From Halomonas sp. UBA3074 (GTDB lineage: Bacteria; Pseudomonadota; Gammaproteobacteria; Pseudomonadales; Halomonadaceae): a stretch of 61,675 bases of DNA. A program made the translations under genes and the position numbers. This document shows positions 1 to 8,371 of the stretch, one piece after another. The stretch is from assembly GCF_002366715.1 (NCBI RefSeq), contig NZ_DFBS01000034.1:1-61675 (forward strand), written 5' to 3'. Position 1 is the first letter of the stretch, and each line of letters opens with the position of its first letter. The notes under the pieces were generated by a model. The model ran no database searches and was not told the DNA's origin. It worked only from the letters and a program-made list of their open reading frames with translations.

Positions 1-352
1 CTCTGAAAATGGGGGGATTACCACTCCAATCTTGTCGGTCGGTACCGCGGTATGCACTTATGTCTAGCGTTTGAAGATAAGTATCATCTAGGTCTATTCT
101 GATCTTTGTTTTATCCATTGAGTATAACGTTTTACTAGATACACCCTCACGTTGACGGACTAAATCTAAATCACCCTTACCCGTTATTAAACTTCCCTCT
201 GGCAGTCCATGATTCTTCCAACTTGGGCTCGTGGTTAACCAGACTACAGGAGCAAGGTCATTACCTAGCTCCATTCGATATACACCATAAGATAAACCAG
301 AATGAAAAATGTCACAGGCCTGAAGCACTGACGTGTAGTGGTATAATTTCAA
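1..352 (-). CDS. Partial gene cut by window edge; starts KLYHYTS
   Basis: An open frame runs from a TTG at 352-350 to the window edge with no stop (about 117 residues visible). An AAAGGAA ribosome binding site lies 7-9 nt upstream. The protein begins with a KLYHYTS motif, followed by HSGL and, near residue 40, VVWLTTSP. This short N-terminal HYTS signature with a later WLTT resembles small uncharacterised proteins that may have an ADP-ribosyltransferase-like fold; that link is inference from memory of the motif, not from alignment. The frame avoids all stops over 350 nt although the region is AT-rich, which supports coding. Start codon uncertain because TTG is the only in-frame choice near the RBS. 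Confidence 0.55.
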   Translation of the reverse strand, partial: MKLYHYTSVLQACDIFHSGLSYGVYRMELGNDLAPVVWLTTSPSWKNHGLPEGSLITGKGDLDLVRQREGVSSKTLYSMDKTKIRIDLDDTYLQTLDISAYRGTDRQDWSGNPPIFR

Positions 353-716
353 AAGGCTTTCCTTTCTATATTTTTATATTTGCTCAAGCAAACTTCAACA
401 TAGTGCCTGTGATAAAAATTTATAAACTTTCAGACTGAATGGCTTTTCTGCAATATGTTGCGTTGCATCGGTTCGTAAAATCATTTGGCATGTACTAGCG
501 GTTATGGTGTTGGAGTAAAATTATTATCACAATTGCAGCCAGCAGCCCAGGAAAAATGTTCATGGCATTCTCCAAACCACGTTGAGGCCCACAGAAATGC
601 CGATGATGGCGCCTAAGATTGATAACACGATCAACACACCTAAAGCGGGAGCATCTTTGCAACGAAGTAGACATTTTATGAGCTATTTCCTCTTTTCCTC
701 TTTTCCTCTTTTCCTC
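353..716. other. Gene-poor stretch with a possible 22-aa membrane peptide and a polypurine repeat
   Basis: No convincing long gene. On the minus strand 563-495 encodes a 22-residue hydrophobic peptide (MNIFPGLLAAIVII...) and an open hydrophobic frame lies just upstream; both may be remnants. At 689-718 the 8-bp unit cctctttt is repeated about 3.6 times, a polypurine tract on the minus strand just past the stop codon of the 717-1004 gene. Confidence 0.4.
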
Positions 717-1004
717 TTATTCGACATTAGTCTGCCTAGCGGCGTGGTTTTCATTAAGACTTTGCTGCACGTCGTCGGCCATCCCGTCGAAGAGGCCTGG
801 CTGGGCATCCACATTTGGGCCGGGGTTGTTGCCATTTGCCTGCCTAGCGGCGTGGTTTTCGTCAAGACGGCGTTGCATGTCTTCGGCCATGCCGTCGAAA
901 AGGCCTGGCTGTGGCTCTTTTGTCCCAAGGTCATCTGCGAGCGTGGTAGATGACATTATTCCTGCAAGAACCAACACTGCCACTCTTGTTATCAACATAA
1001 TCAA
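717..1004 (-). CDS. Small secreted protein with a duplicated QPGLFDGMA repeat
   Basis: A 95-residue protein with a clear Sec signal peptide (hydrophobic VAVLVLAGIMSS, then TTLADD). The mature part is two near-identical units of about 29 residues, each beginning QPGLFDGMA(E/D)D and containing (D/N)ENHAARQ. The DNA shows the same duplication, so it is an internal tandem copy. An AAGGAA RBS lies upstream of TTG (1004) and ATG (998); either could be the start. Family not recognised; probably periplasmic. Confidence 0.6.
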   Translation of the reverse strand: MIMLITRVAVLVLAGIMSSTTLADDLGTKEPQPGLFDGMAEDMQRRLDENHAARQANGNNPGPNVDAQPGLFDGMADDVQQSLNENHAARQTNVE

Positions 1005-1033
1005 TATATTTCCTTGGCTTGGTGTTGCTCTTA

Positions 1034-1279
1034 CTACTTCACCCTGGGAATCTTCACTCCCTCCAGAGTGTAGTGCTCTCCTAGCTCTATAGCGCGGCGC
1101 ACCGATTCCAACACCGGCTTACGCACTGCGCGGTAGCGGGTAGAATCAGGCGAGGCGAACCAGCCCTTCACCGTCTCCACGCTATACCCAGTCAAGGTGG
1201 CCACATGACTCTGGTTCAAGCCATGCCGCTCCATCAGCTGTCGGAGAGCTTCATTCGTCGGTTTCTCTGAAGTGCTCAT
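1034..1279 (-). CDS. Small helix-turn-helix protein
   Basis: An 81-residue protein from the ATG at 1279 (MSTSEKPT). Residues about 8-40 fit an XRE-like helix-turn-helix: LRQLMERHGLNQSHVATLTG followed by YSVETVKGWF, the recognition-helix pattern seen in DUF-type plasmid regulators. An upstream in-frame ATG at 1318 would add 13 residues that do not look conserved. It sits 30 bp upstream of the secreted repeat protein on the same strand and may be cotranscribed. Likely DNA-binding; target unknown. Confidence 0.6.
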   Translation of the reverse strand: MSTSEKPTNEALRQLMERHGLNQSHVATLTGYSVETVKGWFASPDSTRYRAVRKPVLESVRRAIELGEHYTLEGVKIPRVK

Positions 1280-1466
1280 TAATATCTCTCTATATATCGC
1301 CACTGTGCCTACCAGCAACGCTCTTTCATGTATGGCGCCTTAAAGCGCATTCAGGTGAAGACTACGCCTCAAAGCCCCAGCAGCGCCTAGCGCGACACTT
1401 GGCACTCTTCTGTGTATGCGCTTCTGCAAGACCAGGGGAGTGTAGTGCGCCACACAGCGTGGACTC

Positions 1467-1622
1467 TCATAAGTCAAGGTCGATTTCCACTAGCAAATCG
1501 ACTGCTTGGTGAATATCTATGGCAGACCAAGGCTCCAACTCAGCAACGAACTCATTGTCGCGAATCAGACGCTGGATCTCAGGGTCCTATTTGATCGTCT
1601 CGATCTGCACGGTTGATGCCAT
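1467..1622 (-). pseudogene. Short gene interrupted by an in-frame TAG
   Basis: From ATG 1622 the frame reads MASTVQIETIK, a TAG at 1589-1587, then DPEIQRLIRDNEF...EIDLDL and a TGA at 1469-1467 (51 sense codons). Charged, coding-like composition on both sides of the TAG suggests one small protein with a nonsense mutation. An independent start downstream of the TAG is not evident. Family unknown. Confidence 0.45.
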
Positions 1623-2182
1623 GAGGTTCACCATTTGGCATCTATTTTAATAGGTGCTGCAAATAGTTTAATGTGCAATGCACACATCTGCAATGCTTGG
1701 AAATATTTAGGCATTAAAACCCATCCACGATAAACACTTGGCTTTTAAGCTTCCGCAGTTCGGTAAGTCAGCTCAATAGTAACTAATAAAAAGTGTGCGC
1801 CTTAATTATAAAGTGTGCACTGTACTCTATTACAAAGGCCATCAGTATCACGACTTTAAGGCATTCCATGAACCTAGCGATCAACCTCGACACCGCTATG
1901 CTGGTTACATTCGAGCCTGCTCCTACCTCTCTGCCCGAGTGCGTTCGCTAGGACGTCCTCAATAGCCAGTCTGGGGTATGAGCCGCTAGGGTGAACGGCT
2001 CTCATGCGGCACAAGCGCCATATCGGATATTGTCTCGTATGCTTTTGAATAAACGCGTGCCCCCCGTGGGACTCTATGGAGAAGTCCTGAGCGTCATGCC
2101 GACGGTAGCCTTTTATATTATATTCTCGCTCTTCTGATACACGATTGGATTCAGCCTTCTTACAACGGTTCTAAGCTTGGAG
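1623..2182. other. Intergenic region with direct repeat and a hairpin
   Basis: No supported gene. The sequence aaagtgtgcgc / aaagtgtgcac occurs twice around 1789-1830. A perfect 6-bp inverted repeat GAGCCG/CGGCTC lies at 1980-2001. A 27-codon ORF starts at 1868 (MNLAINLDTAML) but has no other support. Confidence 0.3.
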
Positions 2183-2356
2183 CTAATCATCTTCTTGCCG
2201 CTGATCTACCGGCTTATCGTAACGCTTGATCAAATAGTACAAGCTGTGGCCTGACACTTCTAAATGCTCATCGACCTCGGCAAAACGATGGCCGCACTCT
2301 ACCACTTGATTGACGGCTTCGATTTTAAATTCTTCAGTTCAACGGGGATGGCTCAT
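2183..2356 (-). pseudogene. Remnant of an IS3-family OrfA transposase
   Basis: The minus-strand frame reads MSHPR, stop, TEEFKIEAVNQVVECG...SLYYLIKRY. The pattern EEFKIEAV-x-Q-V followed by an HTH ending in SLY-x-x-IKRY is the N-terminal helix-turn-helix of IS3-family OrfA proteins. A TGA at codon 6 and a stop after codon 57 show it is dead. The sequence upstream of the start (to about 2420) contains tgtctacgaaacccgggtgattca, which looks like an IS end, but no matching second end was found. Confidence 0.6.
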
Positions 2357-2555
2357 GGTTCCTCCTAGATGACTTAGGTATAAGGCCTGGAGGTGTCTAC
2401 GAAACCCGGGTGATTCATTTGTAGTAGCCTCACTTATGCGTTGTTTTGTCTATGCATAGCGTCATACCGCATGGGCGTGGCGAAGAGAATAGTATTAAAG
2501 TTTCCTGATGTTCAGCCGTAATACATTAGTTCTGACATACAGTAACGGTCTTTGA

Positions 2556-2909
2556 ATGCATAAAATCGGACTTATAGCCCTATTCAGCTTGTTAGTATCA
2601 GCGAACACTTATGCAGACTCACCAACATTGGGCGAGTTCTTTGATGGGGCACAAGAATGCTCTAATGAAGTTGTCATAACTTCACAGCCTTTGCGTGAGC
2701 AAAATGGTGGAATGATCACCCTAAAATCTGTTCCTTTCGATGAAATCGATATCAGTCAGTATGATATCGCTACTTCACAGCATTCTATTATTCAACTAAT
2801 CCCAGTTGCTGAGTCAACATATCTTGATGGTTCGTCTGCAGGGTCAGCATGGCGCAACTGTATGGCCAGTAAAGGTCTGCCAGTTCCTACCGGTACTCAA
2901 ACAAACTAG
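2556..2909 (+). CDS. Small secreted protein, unknown function
   Basis: 117 residues with an N-terminal signal peptide (IGLIALFSLLVSANTYA, cleavage likely after YA). Two cysteines in the mature part (in AQECSNE and RNCMAS) could form a disulfide in the periplasm. The gene is more AT-rich than the genes to its right, hinting at a separate origin. No family recognised; RBS is weak. Confidence 0.55.
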   Translation: MHKIGLIALFSLLVSANTYADSPTLGEFFDGAQECSNEVVITSQPLREQNGGMITLKSVPFDEIDISQYDIATSQHSIIQLIPVAESTYLDGSSAGSAWRNCMASKGLPVPTGTQTN

Positions 2910-3038
2910 CTCCGACTTGAGGCCTGCGCCGGTGCGGGTAGGTAGCACCCTTGAAGGCTTACATGCCTCGCTAGGTAGCCTATTTTCGAACCCGCAAATG
3001 AATATGCATTGGTCACTCCTTGCAACAGCGCGGTGACA

Positions 3039-3530
3039 TCAGTCCTCGTCACACTGAGCTTGAAGTAAGTCAGCTATTTCCCGCTCGACAGACGCGACTG
3101 CTGGTTGCAGTGTTTCGTCTACTTCGTCACGACCCAGGCGGGCGATCTCTTTCCACCGCACCAGTGAGTCACGGGAGACAAGATAGGTACGCGCACAATC
3201 ACCCTCTGAGGCTTCCTTCTGAAGCGACTCCAACAGCTCCAGGTCACGCATCGAAAAGACCTGAATGGCCGGTACAAGCAGCCCTGCCTCTTCTGCTTGT
3301 CGACCGAGTGAAGCCTTGTCCCAGTCACGTTCGGCCGCTTCGTAGGAAGAATGTGTGGTGGTCTGGTAACCACACCGCTGGCACACCAGCCAGTGCGCAT
3401 GAAACCAGTCGGTGTTTCTTTTCAGATAGTCTGGACTGTCCTGACAGGCACAGACTGGGCATGAGGCTCGCTCGGTCATGGTGCTATCTGGCATATCAAA
3501 GTGAATGGGGGGCGGGGCGATGGCATTCAT
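3039..3530 (-). CDS. Zinc-ribbon protein resembling Lar-type restriction alleviation proteins
   Basis: 163 residues. Two CxxC pairs (CPVC and CQRCG) about 25 residues apart form a zinc ribbon, followed by the typical Lar-like tail in which a conserved S/T region leads to EAAERDWDKAS. Lar of the Rac prophage relieves type I restriction; many plasmid and phage proteins share only the zinc ribbon, so the function is not proven. It overlaps the upstream 3527-3931 gene by ATGA, so the two are translationally coupled, and it is the last gene of the RecD2 operon. Such a gene would suit the early-entry region of a conjugative element. Confidence 0.6.
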   Translation of the reverse strand: MNAIAPPPIHFDMPDSTMTERASCPVCACQDSPDYLKRNTDWFHAHWLVCQRCGYQTTTHSSYEAAERDWDKASLGRQAEEAGLLVPAIQVFSMRDLELLESLQKEASEGDCARTYLVSRDSLVRWKEIARLGRDEVDETLQPAVASVEREIADLLQAQCDED

Positions 3531-3931
3531 GCATGGCCACCCGAAAGCTGGCTCAGCGTCTGTGCACGAGCATTGGCTGATTCCCGCACAAGGTCGGGAG
3601 AAAAGCCGGCACCACAGTGAACTTCATTGATCATCACAAGTTGTAAATAGCCGCGATGAATCAAGTATTGGCCAAAGCCTAGATCCGAGATGTCCCGATG
3701 CGCATAGGCACCGGAAGCCTCCATCGCATTAATGTCGTCAATGGTTACGATGCCCTTATTGAGACTATCTAGTGTCGCTTCGCGATAAGGGGCCTGCAGG
3801 CAATACTGTTCGGCAAGCTCGCCCAGGTTGAAGTCAACAAGTGCTCGATATAGCCCGCTGCACTGGTAATGGGTCGCCCCACCGCTAGAGAGTGCTACCA
3901 GCTCGCCCTTGCAATGACTAGGTTTCGCCAT
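3527..3931 (-). CDS. Hypothetical plasmid protein
   Basis: 134 residues from the ATG at 3931, chosen because AGGAGA sits 8 nt upstream; the longer frame from 3979 lacks an RBS. No family recognised. Soluble, with two N-terminal cysteines (SHCKGE, HYQCSG). Translationally coupled to the zinc-ribbon gene downstream (ATGA). Confidence 0.55.
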   Translation of the reverse strand: MAKPSHCKGELVALSSGGATHYQCSGLYRALVDFNLGELAEQYCLQAPYREATLDSLNKGIVTIDDINAMEASGAYAHRDISDLGFGQYLIHRGYLQLVMINEVHCGAGFSPDLVRESANARAQTLSQLSGGHA

Positions 3932-4199
3932 CGCTTTGTCTCCTGTGATTGTGTTCGCTCCCCTTGGCAATACCGGCATGAGTCAGCTTGTGGGCGCTGA
4001 GCATGCAGGCATAGGCTGAGTGCATCGCATCGGCAATGATGCGATCGGCCAATTCAAGAGGGGTGGTATCAGTGATGCCAACACGCCGCAGATCCTGCTC
4101 AATAACGGCACGATGACGCAGGTAATCATGAAGTTCACTCACAAGCGCGTTGCCTGCGAGCAAATCCTGCTTGTTCGTTTCATGGAGTGCAGAGCCCAT
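3918..4199 (-). CDS. Hypothetical protein
   Basis: 93 residues, soluble, mostly helical. GGGGGTAGAC precedes the ATG. It overlaps the next gene by 14 bp, in keeping with a compact operon running from RecD2 to the zinc-ribbon protein. Function unknown. Confidence 0.5.
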   Translation of the reverse strand: MGSALHETNKQDLLAGNALVSELHDYLRHRAVIEQDLRRVGITDTTPLELADRIIADAMHSAYACMLSAHKLTHAGIAKGSEHNHRRQSDGET

Positions 4200-4208
4200 G
4201 TCTACCCC

Positions 4209-5232
4209 CTACGTTGCAGCACAGCTGGCTGTCTGGCGCCGAAGAAGCTCGGCCAGCCGATCTAAGGCTGTGATGGAGATCGTCCGCTCTCCCGCTGCAC
4301 AGCGCGCCTCATGTCGGCGCAGCAGCGAAAGATCCCTTGGCGAGAAATCGTGTTCACAACAAAACTCTGCCTGTGTCATTTCTCTGTCCTTGAGCAGTTG
4401 CTCCAGGGCATCACGAAGTACGACAATATCGGCATACGCGAACCCTCCCTTTCCCAGCTCACTGTCATTATTCGCTTCACTCATACTGGGCACACCCAGC
4501 TCCGGTTCGAGGTTGCATGTACCGGCCTCGGTGTGTAGCGCACCTGCTACAACCAAGTTCTGCCCAATTTCGGGCGGTTCCTCGTGCAACCTGTCACCAG
4601 AGGAGGTAGGGCGCGGGGTGACACCCTCGGCGATTGCTTGCTGGCGCAGTTTGGATAGAGATGTGATAGCGAGCACCGCGGCCAGCTGGAAGATCAGCAG
4701 CGCCACCGCTTGCATCCCGATCAAGGCCTGCTGGCGCCAGGTCGAGCACTCGGCAGGGGGGCGCCGCCACGAGAGTTGCCAATTGGTTGTCGACCTCGGC
4801 GAGACGAGCCTGTGCTACCTGTATGGGTTCGAGCCAGCCCGCCCGGGCCTCACTATTTGCCCAGAAAGTATCGATGCTCTCCTCAAGACGCGAGGCCTCT
4901 AGGGCCAGCCGCTCGAGCTGCAGCTCCCGGCCAGCGTCGACGTGAGATGCCGACAGCCATTCCTCTACCAGAGGCTCACAAACCATATAGATGGGGCCGG
5001 TAAGCGTAAGCACGCTGGCGACCATGGCCAGCATTCGCCGCGCCAGCTGGCGCTGATACCAGAGCCACAATGCAACGACTTCTAGGAGAACAGCCTAGGC
5101 CCAGCCCATTGGACCTACAAACTCCGTCCAAAACTGAATCGCATGCACCTGCAGCAGCGCGATCGCGCCGGCAAGCACCAGCAAAGGTGGCACCATCTCA
5201 ATGAAGCGTGTTGTCGGTGACTGATTGCCCAT
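4209..5232 (-). pseudogene. Membrane protein gene with an internal TAG and a frameshift
   Basis: From ATG 5232 (RBS GGAGA) the frame gives MGNQSPTTRF, a transmembrane helix (PPLLVLAGAIALLQ), then VGPMGWA and a TAG at 5097-5095. The same frame continues AVLLEVVALWLWYQ, a second helix, and a coiled segment to about 4750. Coding then shifts to another frame at about 4740-4720, giving a further helix (ALLIFQLAAVLAITS) and a soluble C-terminus that looks like an HTH (REMTQAEFCCEHDFSPRDLS). Nonsense plus frameshift imply decay. The C-terminal part may survive as its own ORF from ATG 4484. Confidence 0.55.
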
Positions 5233-5312
5233 TACGTTGACTCTCCACAAAGCTCACACACTGCCGACTCTCCCTAGCCCCCTCACCAAGAGGGCAGGGG
5301 TAAACAGCTTTT

Positions 5313-5582
5313 CTAGTCCGTCTCCGGTTCGGATTCACCGCCTGCCGAGGTGACCACGGCCATCGGCGTTCCCAACTGCGGCGCAGAGGGAGGCGGCTGG
5401 TCAGGCTCCGCCGCAGCCATTCGTATACCGATCGTCAGCGCCAGCAGCGCCGACCAAGCGACCATCCAGTGAATTAGAAAGCGACGATCTTTGAGATTGC
5501 CCCGGCCGAGAATGAGCAATACAGCGAGGAAGACGGCATACGCGAGAGCGCCGACCCAGAGAATGGCGATGAAGCTGCTCAT
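5313..5582 (-). CDS. Small membrane protein with two transmembrane helices
   Basis: 89 residues. Two hydrophobic helices (residues about 5-24 and 38-54), then an acidic, proline-rich tail. Its ATG overlaps the stop of the 49-residue gene (ATGA), so the two are coupled. Part of the RecD2 operon; role unknown, possibly envelope-associated in transfer. Confidence 0.5.
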   Translation of the reverse strand: MSSFIAILWVGALAYAVFLAVLLILGRGNLKDRRFLIHWMVAWSALLALTIGIRMAAAEPDQPPPSAPQLGTPMAVVTSAGGESEPETD

Positions 5583-5728
5583 GCCACACCTCCGGTTAAA
5601 GTCGCCTCTGCGTTCCCGGGTTGGGAGTTGCGGTTTAGCCAGCCTTGAATGCAGGCGGTATTTGGCTCGCCGCGATCCTGGGGGACACGTCTATTCTGCT
5701 GTGCGACTTCAAGCGCTCGTTTGGCCAT
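5579..5728 (-). CDS. 49-residue hypothetical protein
   Basis: Starts at ATG 5728 with AGGAGAGAG just upstream, inside the last codons of the RecD2 gene, and ends in an ATGA overlap with the next gene. The tight packing and good RBS support it more than its sequence does. Basic N-terminus; no family recognised. Confidence 0.45.
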   Translation of the reverse strand: MAKRALEVAQQNRRVPQDRGEPNTACIQGWLNRNSQPGNAEATLTGGVA

Positions 5729-7913
5729 AGCTCTCTCCTTTATGGGTTGGTGATACTGATAGGGCTGGCTGGCGCAACCAAATCGGTAGTGAGGTGAGCC
5801 GGCGCTGGCCGGTGACATGGTTGACGGCTCGCTTGATAGCAGAAGGGTGGTCAACCAGTACGACACGGCGCTTTCCACGAGTGAGGCTTGTATAAAGCCA
5901 CTGTCGCTCAAGCATGTGCCAGTGCGATCGCACTAGAGGAATGACCACGGCCGGGAATTCGGACCCTTGCGCCTTGTGGCCGGTCATTGCATAGGCCAGT
6001 TGCAGCTTGCCGAGCGCGTCACTGGTGAACAGCACTTCTCTATCCTCAAACCGCGCCAGCACGGTTTTGTCTTCAGCGTCTGCCGACACTACATAGCCGA
6101 GATCACCATTAAAGACATCACGGTTGTAGTCATTCTCGGTCTGCACGATCTTGTCTCCTGGCGCCCATTGGCGCCCATTGGCGCCCATTGGCGCCCATTG
6201 GCGCCCATGGATCGTCACCGAGCCCCGATCGCCCGGGACGTGATAGCTTCGAAACGCTTCATTGAGAGCACGGGTTCCGACCGGACCACCGTGCATGGGT
6301 GTCAACACCTGCACCTCATAAAGAGGATCGAAGCCACGCGCCAGCATGTCTTCAGTGGCCACCCGCAATGCCACACGACACACCAGCTCGGGGTCACCGC
6401 CTTCCGGCACTTCGACAATCTCAAAGTCGCTATCTGGCACCGATTGAGGAGTATTGCCCTGGTTGACGGCGTGCGCCTGGACAGTAATTTGCGAGCCAGG
6501 CCCCTGTCGCCGGATCTGTTGAAGACGTGCCACTGGGATAGCACCCGAACCGATCACATCGCGAAGAATGTTTCCCGGCCCAACCGAGGCCAATTGATCC
6601 TGATCACCGATGATGAACAGTCGGCAGTGGTCAGGCAGCGCCACCACCAGAGCCAGAAACAACAGCACATCGACCATCGATGCTTCATCAATGATCACTA
6701 CATCCGCTTCGATCGGGTTGCTAGCATTAAACTCAAAGCCGCTGGCGCCAGCGCCCAGGAGACGATGAATAGTAGACGCCGGCCTCCCGGTTGCCTCCGA
6801 CATTCGCCGAGAGGCACGGCCAGTTGGCGCACACAGCGCCAGCTCAAGGCCAGCATCATCCAGTGTTTGCGCCAGCACCTCAGTCACCGTGGTTTTCCCC
6901 ACCCCCGGCCCACCCGTAAGCACAGCCACCCCATACGCAAGGCAGGTCTCCAATGCTTGGCGCTGCTCATCACTGAGCACCCGGCCATCCGACAGCTCAC
7001 CATTAACACGGGCTTGGTTGCAGCCATTCCAAAGCACCGCACGCGCCAGCAACGCTGTGGCGATGGTTCTCTCGGCTTCCACCAGCGAAGGCAGGCCAAC
7101 TAGCCCGCTCTCAACACTTATAAGTTTTTCATGCGCCAGCAGCAGCTCAACAACCGAGGCCATGCGTGCTACGTCGACCCCGAGGAGCTGCGCGCCTTCC
7201 GAGGCCAATTCATCCGAGGTTGCCAGGGTATGCCCCGAGGCTGATCGTGCATCAACGACATGGCGAAGCCCCGCAATGAGTCGATCGCGGTGGGTCAACT
7301 CGAAGCCAAGAGATTGAGCCATAGCATCGGCTATACGAAACCCTATACCTCGAGTCTTCAATAAGGTGCGGTAGGGGTTGGCGGATACTTTCGCAATGGT
7401 CTCCTGGCCCAACTGGCGAAAGACCGACATTGCACGTGAAGCGCCCAGACCATGCCCCTGCAGGAAGATCAATGCATCACGCGCATCTTGGTACTCATTC
7501 CAGCTCGCCGCTATCCCCACTGCCTTCTTCTTACCGATGCCTGACACAGCCCGTAAGGCCTCTTCGTCACCGAGTACGTCGCGCAGCCCATCACCGAAAT
7601 GGGCGACCAACCGCGCAGCGAACTTGGGGCCAATGCCGGCCACCTTGCCACTCGCAAGGTATGCACCCAGCGCTTTGGACTCCTGAGGTATTTGCGTGAT
7701 GAGCCGATCGGCTTTGAACTGCTTGCCGAACTTAGGATGCGTGCCCCAAGTGCCGCGGGCCTGCACAGACTCCCCCTCGTTGAGCGGCTGACATACAGCC
7801 ACCAGCGTTACCTCCTGTTCCTGAGCATCGCGCACAGTCAGGATCTGAAATCTCTCATCACCTACGAAACGAACGGCACTGATCACGCCGATCAATTCCT
7901 CAAGGTTGTCCAT
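5709..7913 (-). CDS. recD2: RecD2-type SF1 DNA helicase
   Basis: 734 residues from ATG 7913 (GAGGG RBS). Order: OB-like N-terminus, helix-hairpin-helix repeats near 85-130 (GKVAGIGPKFAARL, VSGIGKKKA), Walker A GGPGVGKTT (about 334-342), Walker B IIDEAS (about 408-412), GDQDQL motif, and C-terminal helicase motifs TGHKAQGSEF (about 644) and YTSLTRGK (about 674). This is the RecD2/ExoDexV-alpha layout: an ATP-driven 5'-3' helicase. On a conjugative element it probably processes transferred DNA. The coding sequence contains a five-unit 10-bp repeat (6161-6210), giving an inserted QWAPMGANGR segment just before the VQTENDY motif. First gene of a minus-strand operon. Confidence 0.88.
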   Translation of the reverse strand: MDNLEELIGVISAVRFVGDERFQILTVRDAQEQEVTLVAVCQPLNEGESVQARGTWGTHPKFGKQFKADRLITQIPQESKALGAYLASGKVAGIGPKFAARLVAHFGDGLRDVLGDEEALRAVSGIGKKKAVGIAASWNEYQDARDALIFLQGHGLGASRAMSVFRQLGQETIAKVSANPYRTLLKTRGIGFRIADAMAQSLGFELTHRDRLIAGLRHVVDARSASGHTLATSDELASEGAQLLGVDVARMASVVELLLAHEKLISVESGLVGLPSLVEAERTIATALLARAVLWNGCNQARVNGELSDGRVLSDEQRQALETCLAYGVAVLTGGPGVGKTTVTEVLAQTLDDAGLELALCAPTGRASRRMSEATGRPASTIHRLLGAGASGFEFNASNPIEADVVIIDEASMVDVLLFLALVVALPDHCRLFIIGDQDQLASVGPGNILRDVIGSGAIPVARLQQIRRQGPGSQITVQAHAVNQGNTPQSVPDSDFEIVEVPEGGDPELVCRVALRVATEDMLARGFDPLYEVQVLTPMHGGPVGTRALNEAFRSYHVPGDRGSVTIHGRQWAPMGANGRQWAPGDKIVQTENDYNRDVFNGDLGYVVSADAEDKTVLARFEDREVLFTSDALGKLQLAYAMTGHKAQGSEFPAVVIPLVRSHWHMLERQWLYTSLTRGKRRVVLVDHPSAIKRAVNHVTGQRRLTSLPIWLRQPALSVSPTHKGESYGQTSA
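6161..6210. repeat. In-gene 10-bp tandem repeat (5 units) in the helicase gene
   Basis: Unit gcgcccattg, four perfect copies and a fifth with one change (gcgcccatgg). Ten is not a multiple of three, so gain or loss of one unit would frameshift the helicase near residue 570-585; only changes of three units keep the frame. The present copy number is in frame and encodes GRQWAP-MGAN-GRQWAP. Confidence 0.95.
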
Positions 7914-8371
7914 GGATCGCCCTCGCAAATAAAAAAAACCCGGCTGGGGAGGCCGGGTGAGGTACAGGGAAACAGGCTCTTACTGGGGAGCGTGGATTGT
8001 CAGCACGCCCGGGCCGCGCCCGACTTCAAACTCTGGATCTGCTACTGGGGAGCCCTCTGAGTTGAGAGTGAGAGAGAAGCCGGATCAGGGCTAACTCAGA
8101 GGGCTCTCCGGTAGCCCCGTTACCGAGACGACCAGACGGCTAATGCGCATCCCCGAAGCCGTGTCAGGGGAGAGAGGAGATAGCGGACGCAATCCGCTTA
8201 ATTCGTTCGGCGATGGGTTGTTAAGCTGTTTCTGCTTACTATGTGTTACTATACTAGACGACATTTTTTAAGAATACAACACACTTTAGAGATGAAAGAC
8301 ATCGTATTGTCGGTTGCTTCTGAGCGGTGCTTATTCCGCTTACTTTCCTCTACCGAAGGACGACCTTCAGG
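7914..8371. promoter_or_regulatory. Divergent intergenic region with long inverted repeat
   Basis: Lies between the divergent recD2 and topB genes. A perfect inverted repeat GAGCCCTCTGAGTT / AACTCAGAGGGCTC at 8050-8063 and 8093-8106 spans a 29-nt spacer. The phrase actggggagc occurs twice (about 7982 and 8043). A GC-rich hairpin aacccggc...gccgggt lies at about 7938-7957. The stretch 8220-8300 is AT-rich and probably carries the topB promoter. No gene seen; a regulator site or a transfer/replication structure is possible. Confidence 0.5.

Noticed and set aside
1980..2001. Group II intron tail
   Set aside because: The GAGCCG...CGGCTC hairpin recalls intron domains, but no reverse transcriptase or domain V was seen.
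4600..4630. A further copy of the shared leader promoter (GTCACC, 11 nt, CCCTACC)
   Set aside because: Matches the spacing, but it lies inside a coding remnant, has no hairpin or AATGAG, and could be chance.
5967..7103. 378-codon plus-strand frame opposite the helicase gene
   Set aside because: Antisense to the well-conserved RecD2 motifs; composition is that of a shadow frame.
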